Assembly (NCBI GenBank): GCA_009912235.1
Contig: WNDS01000001.1
Coordinates: 124,001-188,000 of the forward strand
Direction: 5' to 3'
Source of the DNA: Stenotrophomonas maltophilia
GTDB lineage: Bacteria; Pseudomonadota; Gammaproteobacteria; Xanthomonadales; Xanthomonadaceae
DNA length: 64,000 nucleotides
Below the pieces are notes generated by a model. It worked only from the letters and a program-made list of their open reading frames with translations, was not told the origin of the DNA and did no database searches. The position numbers were made by a program, and so were the translations under genes. Of this stretch, positions 17,093 to 26,778 are shown piece by piece (position 1 is the first letter of the stretch; each line of letters opens with the position of its first letter).

Positions 17093-18613
17093 TCAATACA
17101 GCTCGCAGTGGGCGCGGCCTTCGCTGCGCAGCTGGTTCCAGTGGCCCTCGCCGGCGATCGCATCGATGGCCTGGCGTACCGCACTTTCCAGGTGCGCCTT
17201 GTTGCCGCACAGGTACAGGTGGCCGCCGCGTGCCAGCAGCGCCTTCACCTGCCCGGCCTGCTGCTGCAGCACGTGCTGCACGTAGACCTTCTCGGTGCCA
17301 TCGCGGGAGAACGCGGTGTGCAGGCCGGCCAGCAGGCCACGGGCGTGCCAATCCTGCAGCTGCTCGCGGTAGAGGAAATCATGCTCGCGGTGTTTTTCAC
17401 CGAACACCAGGTGGGTTTCGGGCGCGCGGCCGCCGGCCTGCAGTTCCTGCAGCAGCCCCATCAGCGGGGCGATGCCGGTGCCGGTGCCGACCATCAACAG
17501 CGGGGCATCGCCTTGCCCGGGCAGGTGGAAGCCGGGATTGGCCCGGCAGTAGACACTCGCGCTGGCGGCGCCATGCAGCAGGCTGCCGGTGGCGGTGCCG
17601 GCGCGTTCGCGGCCACGCAGGGCGTAGCGCACTTCACGCACGCACAGGCTCAGGCGGCCATTACCCGGGTGTGAGGCGATGGAATATGCGCGCGGCAGGC
17701 AGGGCGAGAGCAGGGCGACCAGTACAGCGAGCGGGACAATGGCGGGCGTGGCATGGTCCTGCAGCACGTCCAGCAGGTCCAGCCCGTGCAGGTAGGCGTC
17801 CAGCTCGCGCTTGCGGCTGATCTTCAGCAGGCCTTTCAGGGCTTCACTGCCACCCAGCCGGGCGATCTCGCGCAGCACGCCCTTGCCCAGCAGGCGCAGT
17901 TCACGATCCTGCAGAAGGCGGTGCGCGGCCGCATCGCCATACCAGCTGGCCAGCGCCTGCAGAAGGGCGGAATCGTTCTGCGGCACCACGTGCAGGGTGT
18001 CGCCGGCACGGTAGGCCATGCCGCTGCCACTGATGTCCAGCTGCAGGTGCCAGGCCGCCGGCCCGTGGCTGTTCAGCCGGCGGCGTTCAAGCACCGGTGC
18101 GGCAAACGCATTGGCTTCGGCGTAGGGGGTCACCTGCAGGCACAGCCCGCGTCCGGCCTCCGCATCGCCGGCCAGCACGCGCTGCAGCAGCGGCAGCCAC
18201 TGCTGGTAGAACGCCGCGTAGCCCAGGTCGGCATCCACGCGTTGCAGCAGCGGCTGCGCCTGGCGCGCATGCAGTGCCGCATCGAGTGCCTTGCTGAAAC
18301 CACAGAAGCGCGGGTAGCCGGTATCGCCCAGCCCGAACACCGCATAGCGCAGGCCGGGCAGGGCGGGCAGCTGCTGCAGCGCTTCGAAAAAGCGTTCGCC
18401 ATTGGCTGGCGGCTCGCCATCACCGAAGGAACTGACCACTGCCAGCAGCACATCGCCGGGGCCCAGACCGGCCACGTCGATCGCATTCAGCGGCAGCACC
18501 TGTGCGCCCTGCGGCTGCAGGTCCGCGCCCAGGCGCTCAGCCAGGGCGCGGGCGTTGCCCGATTCGGAGGCGAAGCCCACCAGCAGGCGGGCCGGGGCAG
18601 CGGGGGTGTTCAC
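17093..18613 (-). CDS. CysJ-like NADPH-flavoprotein reductase (FMN + FAD domains)
   Basis: 506-aa diflavin reductase. Residues about 8-150 form a flavodoxin domain (LLVGFASESGNARALAERL, AVVSSFGDGEPPANGERFFE, YAVFGLGDTGYPRFCGF), followed by a ferredoxin-reductase module with FAD motif RAYSIAS, pyridine-nucleotide motif MVGTGTGIAPLMG, HLVFGEKHREHDFLYREQL and a C-terminal aromatic (HCELY). It would pass electrons from NADPH through FAD and FMN to a partner. It looks like the alpha subunit of sulfite reductase, but no cysI or cysH is nearby; its partner gene is a PAS sensor. The GTG start overlaps the PAS gene stop (GTGA). The FNR box upstream of the operon suggests induction at low oxygen. Confidence 0.85.
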   Translation of the reverse strand: MNTPAAPARLLVGFASESGNARALAERLGADLQPQGAQVLPLNAIDVAGLGPGDVLLAVVSSFGDGEPPANGERFFEALQQLPALPGLRYAVFGLGDTGYPRFCGFSKALDAALHARQAQPLLQRVDADLGYAAFYQQWLPLLQRVLAGDAEAGRGLCLQVTPYAEANAFAAPVLERRRLNSHGPAAWHLQLDISGSGMAYRAGDTLHVVPQNDSALLQALASWYGDAAAHRLLQDRELRLLGKGVLREIARLGGSEALKGLLKISRKRELDAYLHGLDLLDVLQDHATPAIVPLAVLVALLSPCLPRAYSIASHPGNGRLSLCVREVRYALRGRERAGTATGSLLHGAASASVYCRANPGFHLPGQGDAPLLMVGTGTGIAPLMGLLQELQAGGRAPETHLVFGEKHREHDFLYREQLQDWHARGLLAGLHTAFSRDGTEKVYVQHVLQQQAGQVKALLARGGHLYLCGNKAHLESAVRQAIDAIAGEGHWNQLRSEGRAHCELY

Positions 18614-19038
18614 GCGGCCTTGTAGGCATCGTCGAATTTCTCCTTGCTGAACTCGACCAGGTCGTAGTTCTGCATCAGGTCGTTCACCACGCGGCGGATG
18701 CTGATGTAGGCGGTGATGTTGCCTGCGGCATCGAACAGCGGCTGCACGGTGCTGTCCACCACATACAGCGCACCGCCCTTGCCCAGGTTGGGCACGATGC
18801 CGGTCCAGGTCTTCCCGGCCTTGATGGTGTCCCACATGTCCTTGTAGACCGCCTTGGGCACATCGGGGTGGCGCACGATGCTGTGCGGCTGGCCGATCAG
18901 TTCTTCGCGGGCGAAGCCGGTGAGCGTGCAGAACAGGTCGTTGGCGTAGGTGATGTTGCCCTGCAGGTCGGTGGTGGAAATGACCATCACGTTCTGCATG
19001 GCGGCAAGCAGCTGGGTGTCGTCGGGGGCGTAGCGCAT
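18610..19038 (-). CDS. Aer-type PAS-domain sensor, single domain
   Basis: 142-aa cytoplasmic protein consisting of essentially one PAS domain. NITYANDLFCTLTGFAREELIG, HSIVRHPDVPKAVYKDMWDTIKAGKTWTG and the YVVDSTVQPLFDAAGNITAYISIRR strand pair closely match the FAD-binding PAS of the aerotaxis receptor Aer, but there is no membrane anchor, HAMP or methyl-accepting domain. Such free PAS proteins may sense redox state through bound FAD. It heads a two-gene operon with the diflavin reductase, which could reduce it; that functional link is inference. Confidence 0.85.
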   Translation of the reverse strand: MRYAPDDTQLLAAMQNVMVISTTDLQGNITYANDLFCTLTGFAREELIGQPHSIVRHPDVPKAVYKDMWDTIKAGKTWTGIVPNLGKGGALYVVDSTVQPLFDAAGNITAYISIRRVVNDLMQNYDLVEFSKEKFDDAYKAA

Positions 19039-19117
19039 CACGGTGTCCTCGTTGGGGCCGGCCGGCGTGGCGCGGCGGGTTCGTGAATAGAGATACGCGC
19101 CTGCACACGCAGGCCGC

Positions 19118-19131
19118 TTGATATGGATCAA
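19118..19131 (-). promoter_or_regulatory. Perfect FNR/ANR box
   Basis: TTGATATGGATCAA is an exact TTGAT-N4-ATCAA palindrome, 80 bases before the PAS gene start and about 220 bases before glgA on the other side. It should bind the FNR-type protein encoded at 16325-17077. Position before the minus-strand operon fits activation of PAS-flavoprotein under oxygen limitation; an effect on the divergent glgA operon cannot be excluded. Confidence 0.8.
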
Positions 19132-19354
19132 GTGCAGGCGATCGCGCGGGTACGACACGGCGTCGCAGCGGTTGCGCGTGGCGCGGCTGCGAACCGGCGG
19201 TACTCACCTCATGCCGTGTTGTCACAAAGGAATCTCCCACCTTTCACGGGTGGTTGATCACACACAGGTATAGATTCGCAATGAGCCTTCGCTGACGTCC
19301 CCCACGTCCCGCGCCGACCTCCCTTCCCATCCAGTGTCCCCGCCGGGGACGCCG

Positions 19355-20935
19355 ATGGCGGCTGCTTACCTTTTCGTAGAGACCCCCATGGCCATCGTTG
19401 CCGAACTGCCTGCCGCCGCTTCCCCGCTGGAGCCCGCTACCGTCACGCCGCTGCGCCGCCGTCGCATTCCGGACGCGCCGCTGACGCTGGCACCGCCGCG
19501 GGTACAGCAGCGCGTGCTGTTCGCTGCCACCGAAATGGCCGACTTCATCAAGGCGGGCGGGCTGGGCGATGTGGCCGCCGCGCTGCCGCGTGCGGTGCGC
19601 TCCGGTTGCGATGCACGCGTGTTGCTGCCCGGTTACCCGGAGGTGCTGGCGCGCCTGCCGCAGCTGCGCGAGGCGGGCGTGGTGGCCGGCCGCGGCGCGC
19701 TGCCGGATTGCCGCCTGGGCCTGGCGCTGCAGGCCGATGGCCTGCCGATCTACGTGCTGCTGTCGGCGGCGCTGTATGAACGCGAAGGTACGCCCTACGC
19801 CGATGCGTACGGCCAGGAGTGGCCGGACAACGCACTGCGCTTTGCCACGCTGTCGCACGCTGCGGCCGAGATGGCTGCCGGGCGCGTGGGCCTGGACTGG
19901 GCGCCGCAGCTGCTGCACCTCAACGACTGGCCGGTGGCGCTTGCGGCGGCGTACGTGCGCTGGGACGGCACGCCGGTGTCGACCCTGCTGACCATCCACA
20001 ACCTGGCCTATCAGGGCTTGTTCCCGCGCGAACTGGCCGCACCGCTGGCCATTCCCGAGGCCCACCTGGACGAACTGCAGTTCCATGGGCAGCTCTCGTT
20101 CCTGCAGGCGGGCATCACCCATGCCACGTGCCTGAACACGGTCAGCCTGCGCTATGCGCAGCAGATCACCGCGCCGGATGATGGCTGCGGCCTGCACGAG
20201 CTGCTGGCGCGGCGTGCGGCCGGTGGCCACCTCAGCGGCATCGTCAACGGCATCGACCCGAGCTGGGACCCGCGTTCAGACCAGCACCTGAGTGCGCACT
20301 TCGGCATTGGTGAATGGGGTGGCCGGCTGGCCAACGCGCAGGCGGTGCGTGCAGCGTTCGGGCTGGCGCCGTCCAACGGGCCGCTGTTTGCCGTGGTTTC
20401 GCGCCTGGTGCACCAGAAGGGCCTGGACATCACCTGCGATGTGGCGCCGCAGATCGTGGCCGCCGGTGGCCAGCTGGTCATCATCGGCGGCGGCGAGCCG
20501 AAGGTGGAGGCCGAGGTGCGGGCGCTGGCGCAGCGCTTCCCCGGCCGCGTGGGCGCCTACATCGGTTTCGAGGAGCGGCTGGCGCGGCAGATGTTTGCCG
20601 GTGCCGATTTCCTGCTGATGCCGTCGCGCTTCGAACCGTGCGGGCTGAGCCAGATGTATGCGCAGCGCTTCGGCTGCCTGCCGGTGGCGCACGCCACCGG
20701 TGGCCTGGTGGATACGGTGGAGGACGGGGTGACCGGCTTCCTGTTCCACGGCGCCAATGCCGATGGCCTGCGCCGCTGCGTGGAGCGCGCGCTGCGCACC
20801 TTCCGCCTACCGGCCCTGCTGCAGGCCATGCGCCGCGCCGCGATGCTGCGCGAAGGTGGCTGGGAAACCGCTGCGCGCGCCTATCTGGCGCTGTACCGGC
20901 AGACCTGCCAGATGGCGCAGCCGGTGGCCGCATGA
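19355..20935 (+). CDS. glgA: Glycogen synthase GlgA
   Basis: GT5 glycosyltransferase extending alpha-1,4-glucan from ADP-glucose. The family substrate motif is [14 protein letters not shown] (KxGGL) near the N-terminus; the C-terminal GT-B domain shows [24 protein letters not shown] and the E-x7-E-type region [22 protein letters not shown]. About 55 residues precede the conserved [12 protein letters not shown] start, longer than in E. coli. Starts at 19334 (GTG), 19355 (ATG, after GGGGAC) and 19388 (ATG) are possible; I prefer 19355. First gene of the glycogen/trehalose operon, and its stop overlaps glgB (ATGA). No glgC or glgP is present here. Confidence 0.92.
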   Translation: MAAAYLFVETPMAIVAELPAAASPLEPATVTPLRRRRIPDAPLTLAPPRVQQRVLFAATEMADFIKAGGLGDVAAALPRAVRSGCDARVLLPGYPEVLARLPQLREAGVVAGRGALPDCRLGLALQADGLPIYVLLSAALYEREGTPYADAYGQEWPDNALRFATLSHAAAEMAAGRVGLDWAPQLLHLNDWPVALAAAYVRWDGTPVSTLLTIHNLAYQGLFPRELAAPLAIPEAHLDELQFHGQLSFLQAGITHATCLNTVSLRYAQQITAPDDGCGLHELLARRAAGGHLSGIVNGIDPSWDPRSDQHLSAHFGIGEWGGRLANAQAVRAAFGLAPSNGPLFAVVSRLVHQKGLDITCDVAPQIVAAGGQLVIIGGGEPKVEAEVRALAQRFPGRVGAYIGFEERLARQMFAGADFLLMPSRFEPCGLSQMYAQRFGCLPVAHATGGLVDTVEDGVTGFLFHGANADGLRRCVERALRTFRLPALLQAMRRAAMLREGGWETAARAYLALYRQTCQMAQPVAA

Positions 20936-23187
20936 GCATGCAGGAGGACGGGCAGGGTGCAGGGAGGTGCGGCACGCTGGAGGCGGGTGAGATGACGGTG
21001 GCGGCCGCTGAGCCGTTGACCGACAGGGTGCCGGCAGCGTTGCATGATCTGGTGCACGCCCGCCCGGCCGATGCCTTCGCCTGGCTGGGCCCGCACCGCG
21101 ACGCCGACGGTGAGCGCCGCCTGCGGGTGCTGGTTCCGCACGCGCAGCAGGTGGACGTCATCGCCGGCACCCAGCGCTGGGCGCTGCAGCCAGGCCCACT
21201 GCCGGGTCTGTTCGAAGGCCCGGCCGGTGATGAAGCCGTTCCGTTGCTGCGCCTGCATTTCCGTGATGGCGTGCAGGACGAGCACGACGCCTACGCGTTC
21301 GGGCCGCTGCTGGACGATGACACGCTGCGCCGCTTCCATGCCGGTGATGGCGATGCCGCGCGGGCGCTGGGGGCAGTGCCGCTGCAGGTGCAGGGCATCG
21401 ACGGCGTGCGCTTTGCGGTGTGGGCACCGAATGCACAGCGCGTGGCCGTGGTGGGCGATTTCAACGGCTGGGACGGCCGTCGCCACCCGATGCGGCTGCG
21501 CCATGCTGCCGGCGTGTGGGAACTGTTCCTGCCCGGCGTACAGGCCGGGGCAGCGTACAAGTTCCGCATTGTCGGTGCCGATGGCCAGGTGCTGCCCGAC
21601 AAGTGCGACCCGATGGCACGCTGGGCCGAGCTGCCGCCGGCCACCGCCTCGCGCGTACCCGATGCCACGCCGCTGCAGTGGCACGACCAGGCCTGGCTGC
21701 AGCAGCGCCGGGCGGCCGGTGTCGGCGCGCCGCTGTCCATCTATGAAGTGCATGCGCCGTCGTGGCAGCGGGCGGCCGATGGCGGGCTGATGGACTGGGC
21801 CACGCTGGGCGATACCCTCATTCCGCACGTGCAGGGGCTGGGCTTCACCCATATCGAGCTGCTGCCGATCAGCGAACACCCGTTCGGCGGCTCGTGGGGC
21901 TACCAGCCGCTGGGCATGTACGCGCCCACCGCGCGCCATGGTACTCCGCACGAATTCGCCCGCTTCGTCGACCGCTGCCACCAGGCCGGCATCGGCGTGA
22001 TCGTGGACTGGGTCAGTGCCCATTTCCCCAACGATGGGCATGGCCTGCAGGGCTTCGATGGCACCGCGTTGTACGAACACGCCGACCCGCGCGAAGGGCT
22101 GCATGCGGACTGGAACACGCTGATCTACAACTACGGGCGCAATGAAGTGTCAGCCTACCTGGTCGGCAGTGCGCTGGAGTGGGTGGAGCGCTTCCATATC
22201 GACGGGCTGCGCGTGGATGCGGTGGCGTCGATGCTGTACCGCGACTACAGCCGCCCCGATGGGCAGTGGGTGCCCAATGAGCATGGCGGCCGCGAGAACC
22301 TGCAAGCGGTGGCCTTCCTGAAGACACTGAACCAGACGCTGCGCCAGCGCGTGCCGGACCTGCTGGTGGTGGCCGAGGAATCCACCGCGTGGCCCGGCGT
22401 GACGGCCGCGGTGGAGCAGGGTGGGCTGGGCTTCACCCACAAATGGAACATGGGCTGGATGCACGACACACTGCAGTACCTGCAGCGCGACCCGGTGCAC
22501 CGCCAGCACCACCACAGCGAGATCGCCTTCGGGCTGGTCTACGCGTTTTCCGAGCGTTACGTGCTGCCGCTCTCGCACGATGAAGTGGTGCACGGCAAGC
22601 ACTCGCTGCTGGGCAAGCTGCCCGGCAACCGCCACGACCAGTACGCCCAGCTGCGCGCGTACTACGGCCTGATGTGGGCGCACCCGGGCAGCAAACTGCT
22701 GTTCATGGGCGGCGAGTTCGGCCAGCAGGCCGAATGGAACCATGATGCCCAGCTGGACTGGGCGCAGGCCGGCAGCGCGCAGGGCCTGGGCCTGCGCAAC
22801 CTGGTGGCGGACCTGAACGGCGTGCTGCGCAGCGCGCCGGTGCTGCACCAGAATGAGCAGGACGAACGCGGCTTCGCCTGGAGCGTGGGCGATGACAGCC
22901 GCAACAGCGTCTATGCCTTCGTGCGCCAGGACCCGCATGGGCACGCGCCGCCGCTGCTGGTGGTCAGCAACTTCACTCCCGTGGCGCGCCACGGTTACCG
23001 CGTGGGTGTGCCCAGTGCCGGGCACTGGCAGGAACGCCTGAACACCGACAGCCAGCATTACGCCGGCGGCAACCTGGGCAACCTGGGCGCGGTGGCCGCC
23101 GACGCGGTCCCGATGCATGGCCACGCGCAATCACTGCGGCTGACCCTGCCGCCGTTCACCACGCTGTACCTGCAGGCGGTGGCATGA
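20932..23187 (+). CDS. glgB: 1,4-alpha-glucan branching enzyme GlgB
   Basis: 751-aa GH13 enzyme that makes alpha-1,6 branches in glycogen. It has an N-terminal carbohydrate-binding module pair ([22 protein letters not shown]), then the catalytic barrel with nucleophile Asp429 ([11 protein letters not shown]), acid/base Glu in [12 protein letters not shown], the transition-state Asp in [13 protein letters not shown], and a C-terminal beta domain. ATG 20932 overlaps the glgA stop; ATGs at 20938 and 20992 are alternatives. The end overlaps treZ by four bases. Full length, with all catalytic residues seen. Confidence 0.95.
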   Translation: MSMQEDGQGAGRCGTLEAGEMTVAAAEPLTDRVPAALHDLVHARPADAFAWLGPHRDADGERRLRVLVPHAQQVDVIAGTQRWALQPGPLPGLFEGPAGDEAVPLLRLHFRDGVQDEHDAYAFGPLLDDDTLRRFHAGDGDAARALGAVPLQVQGIDGVRFAVWAPNAQRVAVVGDFNGWDGRRHPMRLRHAAGVWELFLPGVQAGAAYKFRIVGADGQVLPDKCDPMARWAELPPATASRVPDATPLQWHDQAWLQQRRAAGVGAPLSIYEVHAPSWQRAADGGLMDWATLGDTLIPHVQGLGFTHIELLPISEHPFGGSWGYQPLGMYAPTARHGTPHEFARFVDRCHQAGIGVIVDWVSAHFPNDGHGLQGFDGTALYEHADPREGLHADWNTLIYNYGRNEVSAYLVGSALEWVERFHIDGLRVDAVASMLYRDYSRPDGQWVPNEHGGRENLQAVAFLKTLNQTLRQRVPDLLVVAEESTAWPGVTAAVEQGGLGFTHKWNMGWMHDTLQYLQRDPVHRQHHHSEIAFGLVYAFSERYVLPLSHDEVVHGKHSLLGKLPGNRHDQYAQLRAYYGLMWAHPGSKLLFMGGEFGQQAEWNHDAQLDWAQAGSAQGLGLRNLVADLNGVLRSAPVLHQNEQDERGFAWSVGDDSRNSVYAFVRQDPHGHAPPLLVVSNFTPVARHGYRVGVPSAGHWQERLNTDSQHYAGGNLGNLGAVAADAVPMHGHAQSLRLTLPPFTTLYLQAVA

Positions 23188-24917
23188 CTGCCGCGCCGGT
23201 GCGGTTGGGAGCCTGGCCGCTGGCCGGGCAGGAGGGGGTGTTCGGCTTCCAGCTGTGGGCCCCGGACGCGCAGCGGGTGGACCTGCTGCTGCACGACGCC
23301 ACGCTGCCGATGCGACGCGGCGACGATGGCATCCACCGTGCCACGGCTTCTGCCAGCCACGGCGACACCTACCGGTTCCTGATTGATGGCCAGGCGCGCG
23401 TGCCCGACCCGGCCTCGCGATGGCAGCCGGAGGGTGTGGACGGTCCGAGCGCGCTGTGGCGGCCGGACCACTACCGCTGGCGCAGCGATGGCTGGCAGGG
23501 CGTGGCGTGGGCCGACATGGTGATCTACGAAGTGCATGTGGCCGCCGCCGGTGGCTATGCGGCGCTGCAGGCGCAGCTGCCGGCGCTGGTGGCGCTGGGC
23601 ATCACCGCGATCGAGCTGATGCCGGTGGCGCAGTTCCCGGGCACGCGCAACTGGGGCTATGACGGGGTGTTTCCGTATGCGCCGGCACAGGCCTACGGTG
23701 ACCCGGATGCGCTGAAGGCGTTCATCGATGCCGCCCATGCGAGTGGCGTGGCCGTGCTGCTGGACGTGGTCTACAACCACTTCGGCCCGCAGGGTAACCT
23801 GCTTGCCCGTTATGCCGCGCCGTTCTTCCGCAGCGACCGCAGCACGCCGTGGGGTGAGGCCATCGACTTCCGCCAGCCGGCAGTGCAGCGCTTCTTCATC
23901 GACAACGCGCTGATGTGGCTGCGCGAGTACCGTTTCGACGGGCTGCGCCTGGATGCGGTGCACGCCATCGCCGACGACGGTTTCCTGCGCAGGCTGGCCG
24001 CCGAGGTGCATGCGCAGGTGCCGCAGGCGCACCTGGTGCTGGAAAACGAAGCCAACCAGGCCGCGCTGCTGCGCGACGGCTTCACCGCGCAATGGAACGA
24101 CGATTTCCACAACGCGCTGCACGTGATGCTGACCGGCGAAGACGAAGGCTACTACGCCGCCTATGCCGGCCGTGCCGAATCGCTGCTGGCCCGCTGCCTG
24201 GCCGAGGGTTTCGCCTGGCAGGGCGAGCCGGACCTGCACGGCGTGGCCCGTGGTGAACCCAGCGGCGATCTGTCGCCGGCGCGCTTCGTGGTGTTTGCAC
24301 AGAACCATGACCAGGTGGGCAACCGCGCCTTAGGCGCCCGGCTGGCGGCACTGGTACCGCCGGAATGCCTGCATGCGGCGCTGGCGCTGACCGTGCTGAC
24401 CCCGATGATTCCGCTACTGTTCCTGGGCGAGCCTTGGCAGTCGCGTGCGCCGTTCCTGTTCTTCACCGATTACCAGGCACCGTTGGACGACGCGGTGCGC
24501 GAAGGCCGCCGCAGGGAATTCGCGCGCTTTGCTTCGTTCAGCGACGAAGAGCAGCGTGCGCGCATTCCCGACCCGAATGCACCGGCCAGCTTCACCGCCA
24601 GCCAGGTGACGATGCCGGCGGCCGACGATGCCGCGGCCACAGGCTGGATGCAGCGCCTGCACGCGTTGCTGGCACTGCGCCGCCACTACCTGCAGCCGGG
24701 GCTGGCGCAGGCGCGCTCGCTGGGCAGCACGGTGCTGGGTGAGGGTGCAGTGCAGGCCGGTTGGCAGCTGCCCCAGGGGCAGTGGTGGATTGTGGTGAAC
24801 GTGGGGCCCGAAGCGGTGGTGCACGCTCTGCCGCAGGCCACCGCGCTGGCGCCGGGTGGCGAAGGTGCGGTGCTGCCGGCGCGCGGGGGCCTGCAGCTGC
24901 GCTGGGTGGCCGCATGA
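23184..24917 (+). CDS. treZ: Malto-oligosyltrehalose trehalohydrolase TreZ
   Basis: 577-aa GH13 enzyme releasing trehalose from maltooligosyl-trehalose made by TreY. N-terminal domain [19 protein letters not shown], barrel motifs [17 protein letters not shown] and [14 protein letters not shown], nucleophile Asp257 ([11 protein letters not shown]), candidate acid/base Glu287 (LVLENEAN) and [14 protein letters not shown] distinguish TreZ from GlgB. Its start overlaps glgB and its stop overlaps malQ, each by four bases, so the operon is translated as a coupled chain. Full length with no disruption. Confidence 0.93.
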   Translation: MTAAPVRLGAWPLAGQEGVFGFQLWAPDAQRVDLLLHDATLPMRRGDDGIHRATASASHGDTYRFLIDGQARVPDPASRWQPEGVDGPSALWRPDHYRWRSDGWQGVAWADMVIYEVHVAAAGGYAALQAQLPALVALGITAIELMPVAQFPGTRNWGYDGVFPYAPAQAYGDPDALKAFIDAAHASGVAVLLDVVYNHFGPQGNLLARYAAPFFRSDRSTPWGEAIDFRQPAVQRFFIDNALMWLREYRFDGLRLDAVHAIADDGFLRRLAAEVHAQVPQAHLVLENEANQAALLRDGFTAQWNDDFHNALHVMLTGEDEGYYAAYAGRAESLLARCLAEGFAWQGEPDLHGVARGEPSGDLSPARFVVFAQNHDQVGNRALGARLAALVPPECLHAALALTVLTPMIPLLFLGEPWQSRAPFLFFTDYQAPLDDAVREGRRREFARFASFSDEEQRARIPDPNAPASFTASQVTMPAADDAAATGWMQRLHALLALRRHYLQPGLAQARSLGSTVLGEGAVQAGWQLPQGQWWIVVNVGPEAVVHALPQATALAPGGEGAVLPARGGLQLRWVAA

Positions 24918-26773
24918 GCGGCACGGCGGAGCTGCACAGAATTGCGCGGGCGGCGGGATTGCACCCGCAGTGGGTGGACGTTGCCGGCACCGCACGCGAG
25001 GTGCCCGAGGCGGTACTGCGCCGTGTGCTGCAGGCATTGCAGGTGGAGCCGGATGCACCGGTGGTGGCCACGCAGGCGTTGCGTACCGCGCAGTGCGGGC
25101 AGCCGCTGGCGCTGGGCGGCAGCGCCGCACCGGCCGTGTGGGTGGACGAGAGCGGCCATGCGCTGGCGGTGTGCGCCGATGCCCACGGGCGCTGGCCGGC
25201 ACCGGCCGCACCGGGGTACTACCAGTGGCAGCAGGGGGCGCGCAGCATTGCGGTGGCCGTGGCACCCGCGCGCGCCTGGTGGCCGCAGGAAGTGGTGCAT
25301 GGCTGGGGTGTGGCGGTGCAGGTGTACAGCCTGCGCAGCGAAGGCGATGCCGGCATCGGTGACAGCGCCGGCTGCCAGTCGTGGCTGGCGCGCATGCAGC
25401 GGCAGGGCGGCTGCGCACTCGGGCTGAGCCCGTTGCATGCTGGCCTGCCACCCGGCCCGGGCTACAGCCCGTATTCGCCCAGCGACCGGCGCTGGCTGGA
25501 CCCGTTGCAGGCATCGTTGCGGCAGGTGCTGCCCGAGGCTGCGCAGGCGGTGCTGGCCGACGACCCGGCGCTGGCCGCACGCATTGCCGGGGCCGGCACG
25601 GCGCATCTGATCGACTGGCCCGGCGCAGCCGCACTGAAATGGCGCTGGCTGCAGCAGGCACGGCAGTGGTTGCAGGCGCACCAGCCCGGGCGCTGGGCCG
25701 AAGTGCAGTGGTGGCAGCAGCAGGCGGGCAGTGCGCTGCAGCAGTACTGCACGCAGGCCGCCGCGCAGGGCGCGGCCCCTGCCGACGATCACGCCTTCGG
25801 GCAGTGGCTGGCAAGCCGCGCATGGCGGGAGGTGCACCAGCAGGCGCGCCAGGCCGGCCAGGCCATCGGCCTGGTGGCCGATCTGGCGGTGGGCTGTGCC
25901 AGCGAAGGCAGCGAAGCCCGCCTGCTGGGCAGCACGCTGCTGCAGGGCCTGGAACTGGGCGCACCACCGGATGCGTTCAACCCCAACGGGCAGGCCTGGG
26001 GCATCACCCACTATTCGCCGCTGGCGCTGCGCCAGCAGGGCTTTGCGCCGTTCATCGCGCTGCTGCGTGCGGTGATGCGCGACCGCGGCGGCCTGCGCAT
26101 CGACCACATTCTCGCGCTGAAACGGCTGTGGGTGCTGCCGCGCGGTGCCGGCGCCGGTGCTGGCGTGTACCTGGAGTATCCGTTTGAAGACCTGTTGAAC
26201 CTGGCCGTGCTGGAATCGTGGCGGCAGCAGTGCGTGCTGATCGGCGAGGACCTGGGCGTGGTGCCGCCCGGCATCCGCCAGGCGCTGGCCGCGCGCGGCG
26301 TGCTGGGGATCGACGTGTTGCCGTTCAGCCGCAACGGCGCGGCCTTCCTGCCCCCGGCACAGTGGCGGCGCACGGCGGTGGCCATGCCGTCCGCCCACGA
26401 TCTGCCGCCGCTGGTGGGCTGGCTGCGCGGTCGCGACCTGCGCTGGCGGGCGCGGCTGGGTGAGCTGGACGATCGCAAGGCCGCGCTGCAGGCGCGCGCC
26501 ACCGATGCCGCCGCGCTGCAGGCCCTGGCCGACACGCAGGGTCTGGCCGGCATGCCGCTGGCGCAGGCCGGGCTGGAACTGGTGGCCACCGCCCCGGCAC
26601 CGCTGGCGCTGTACCCGGCCGAAGACCTGCTGGCCAGCCGCGCGCAGGTGAACCTGCCCGGCACGGTCGGCAACCACCCGAACTGGCGCCGGCGGTTGCC
26701 GGCGCATGTGGATGAACCCGCCGTGGCACAGCGCATCGACGCCATTGCCGCGGCACGCAGAACCGTGGAGTAG
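24914..26773 (+). CDS. malQ: 4-alpha-glucanotransferase MalQ (amylomaltase)
   Basis: 619-aa GH77 enzyme that disproportionates maltodextrins in the cytosol, giving chains usable by TreY. Motifs: SPYSPSDRRWLDPL region near the middle N-terminus, nucleophile Asp397 in GGLRIDHILALKRLWVLP, Glu445 in GEDLGVVPPGIRQAL, and SAHDLPPLVGW. ATG 24914 overlaps the treZ stop. It ends in TAG, five bases before treY. The N-terminal region is divergent and Ala-rich, common in this lineage. Confidence 0.9.
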   Translation: MSGTAELHRIARAAGLHPQWVDVAGTAREVPEAVLRRVLQALQVEPDAPVVATQALRTAQCGQPLALGGSAAPAVWVDESGHALAVCADAHGRWPAPAAPGYYQWQQGARSIAVAVAPARAWWPQEVVHGWGVAVQVYSLRSEGDAGIGDSAGCQSWLARMQRQGGCALGLSPLHAGLPPGPGYSPYSPSDRRWLDPLQASLRQVLPEAAQAVLADDPALAARIAGAGTAHLIDWPGAAALKWRWLQQARQWLQAHQPGRWAEVQWWQQQAGSALQQYCTQAAAQGAAPADDHAFGQWLASRAWREVHQQARQAGQAIGLVADLAVGCASEGSEARLLGSTLLQGLELGAPPDAFNPNGQAWGITHYSPLALRQQGFAPFIALLRAVMRDRGGLRIDHILALKRLWVLPRGAGAGAGVYLEYPFEDLLNLAVLESWRQQCVLIGEDLGVVPPGIRQALAARGVLGIDVLPFSRNGAAFLPPAQWRRTAVAMPSAHDLPPLVGWLRGRDLRWRARLGELDDRKAALQARATDAAALQALADTQGLAGMPLAQAGLELVATAPAPLALYPAEDLLASRAQVNLPGTVGNHPNWRRRLPAHVDEPAVAQRIDAIAAARRTVE

Positions 26774-26778
26774 GCTGC

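Noticed and set aside
17093-18613. True sulfite reductase alpha subunit (cysJ)
   Set aside because: No cysI, cysH or cysG nearby; paired instead with a PAS sensor under an FNR box, so only the fold is assigned.
19250-19280. Sigma-70 promoter TTGATC ... TATAGAT before glgA
   Set aside because: Spacing between the hexamers is only about nine bases, too short for a working promoter.
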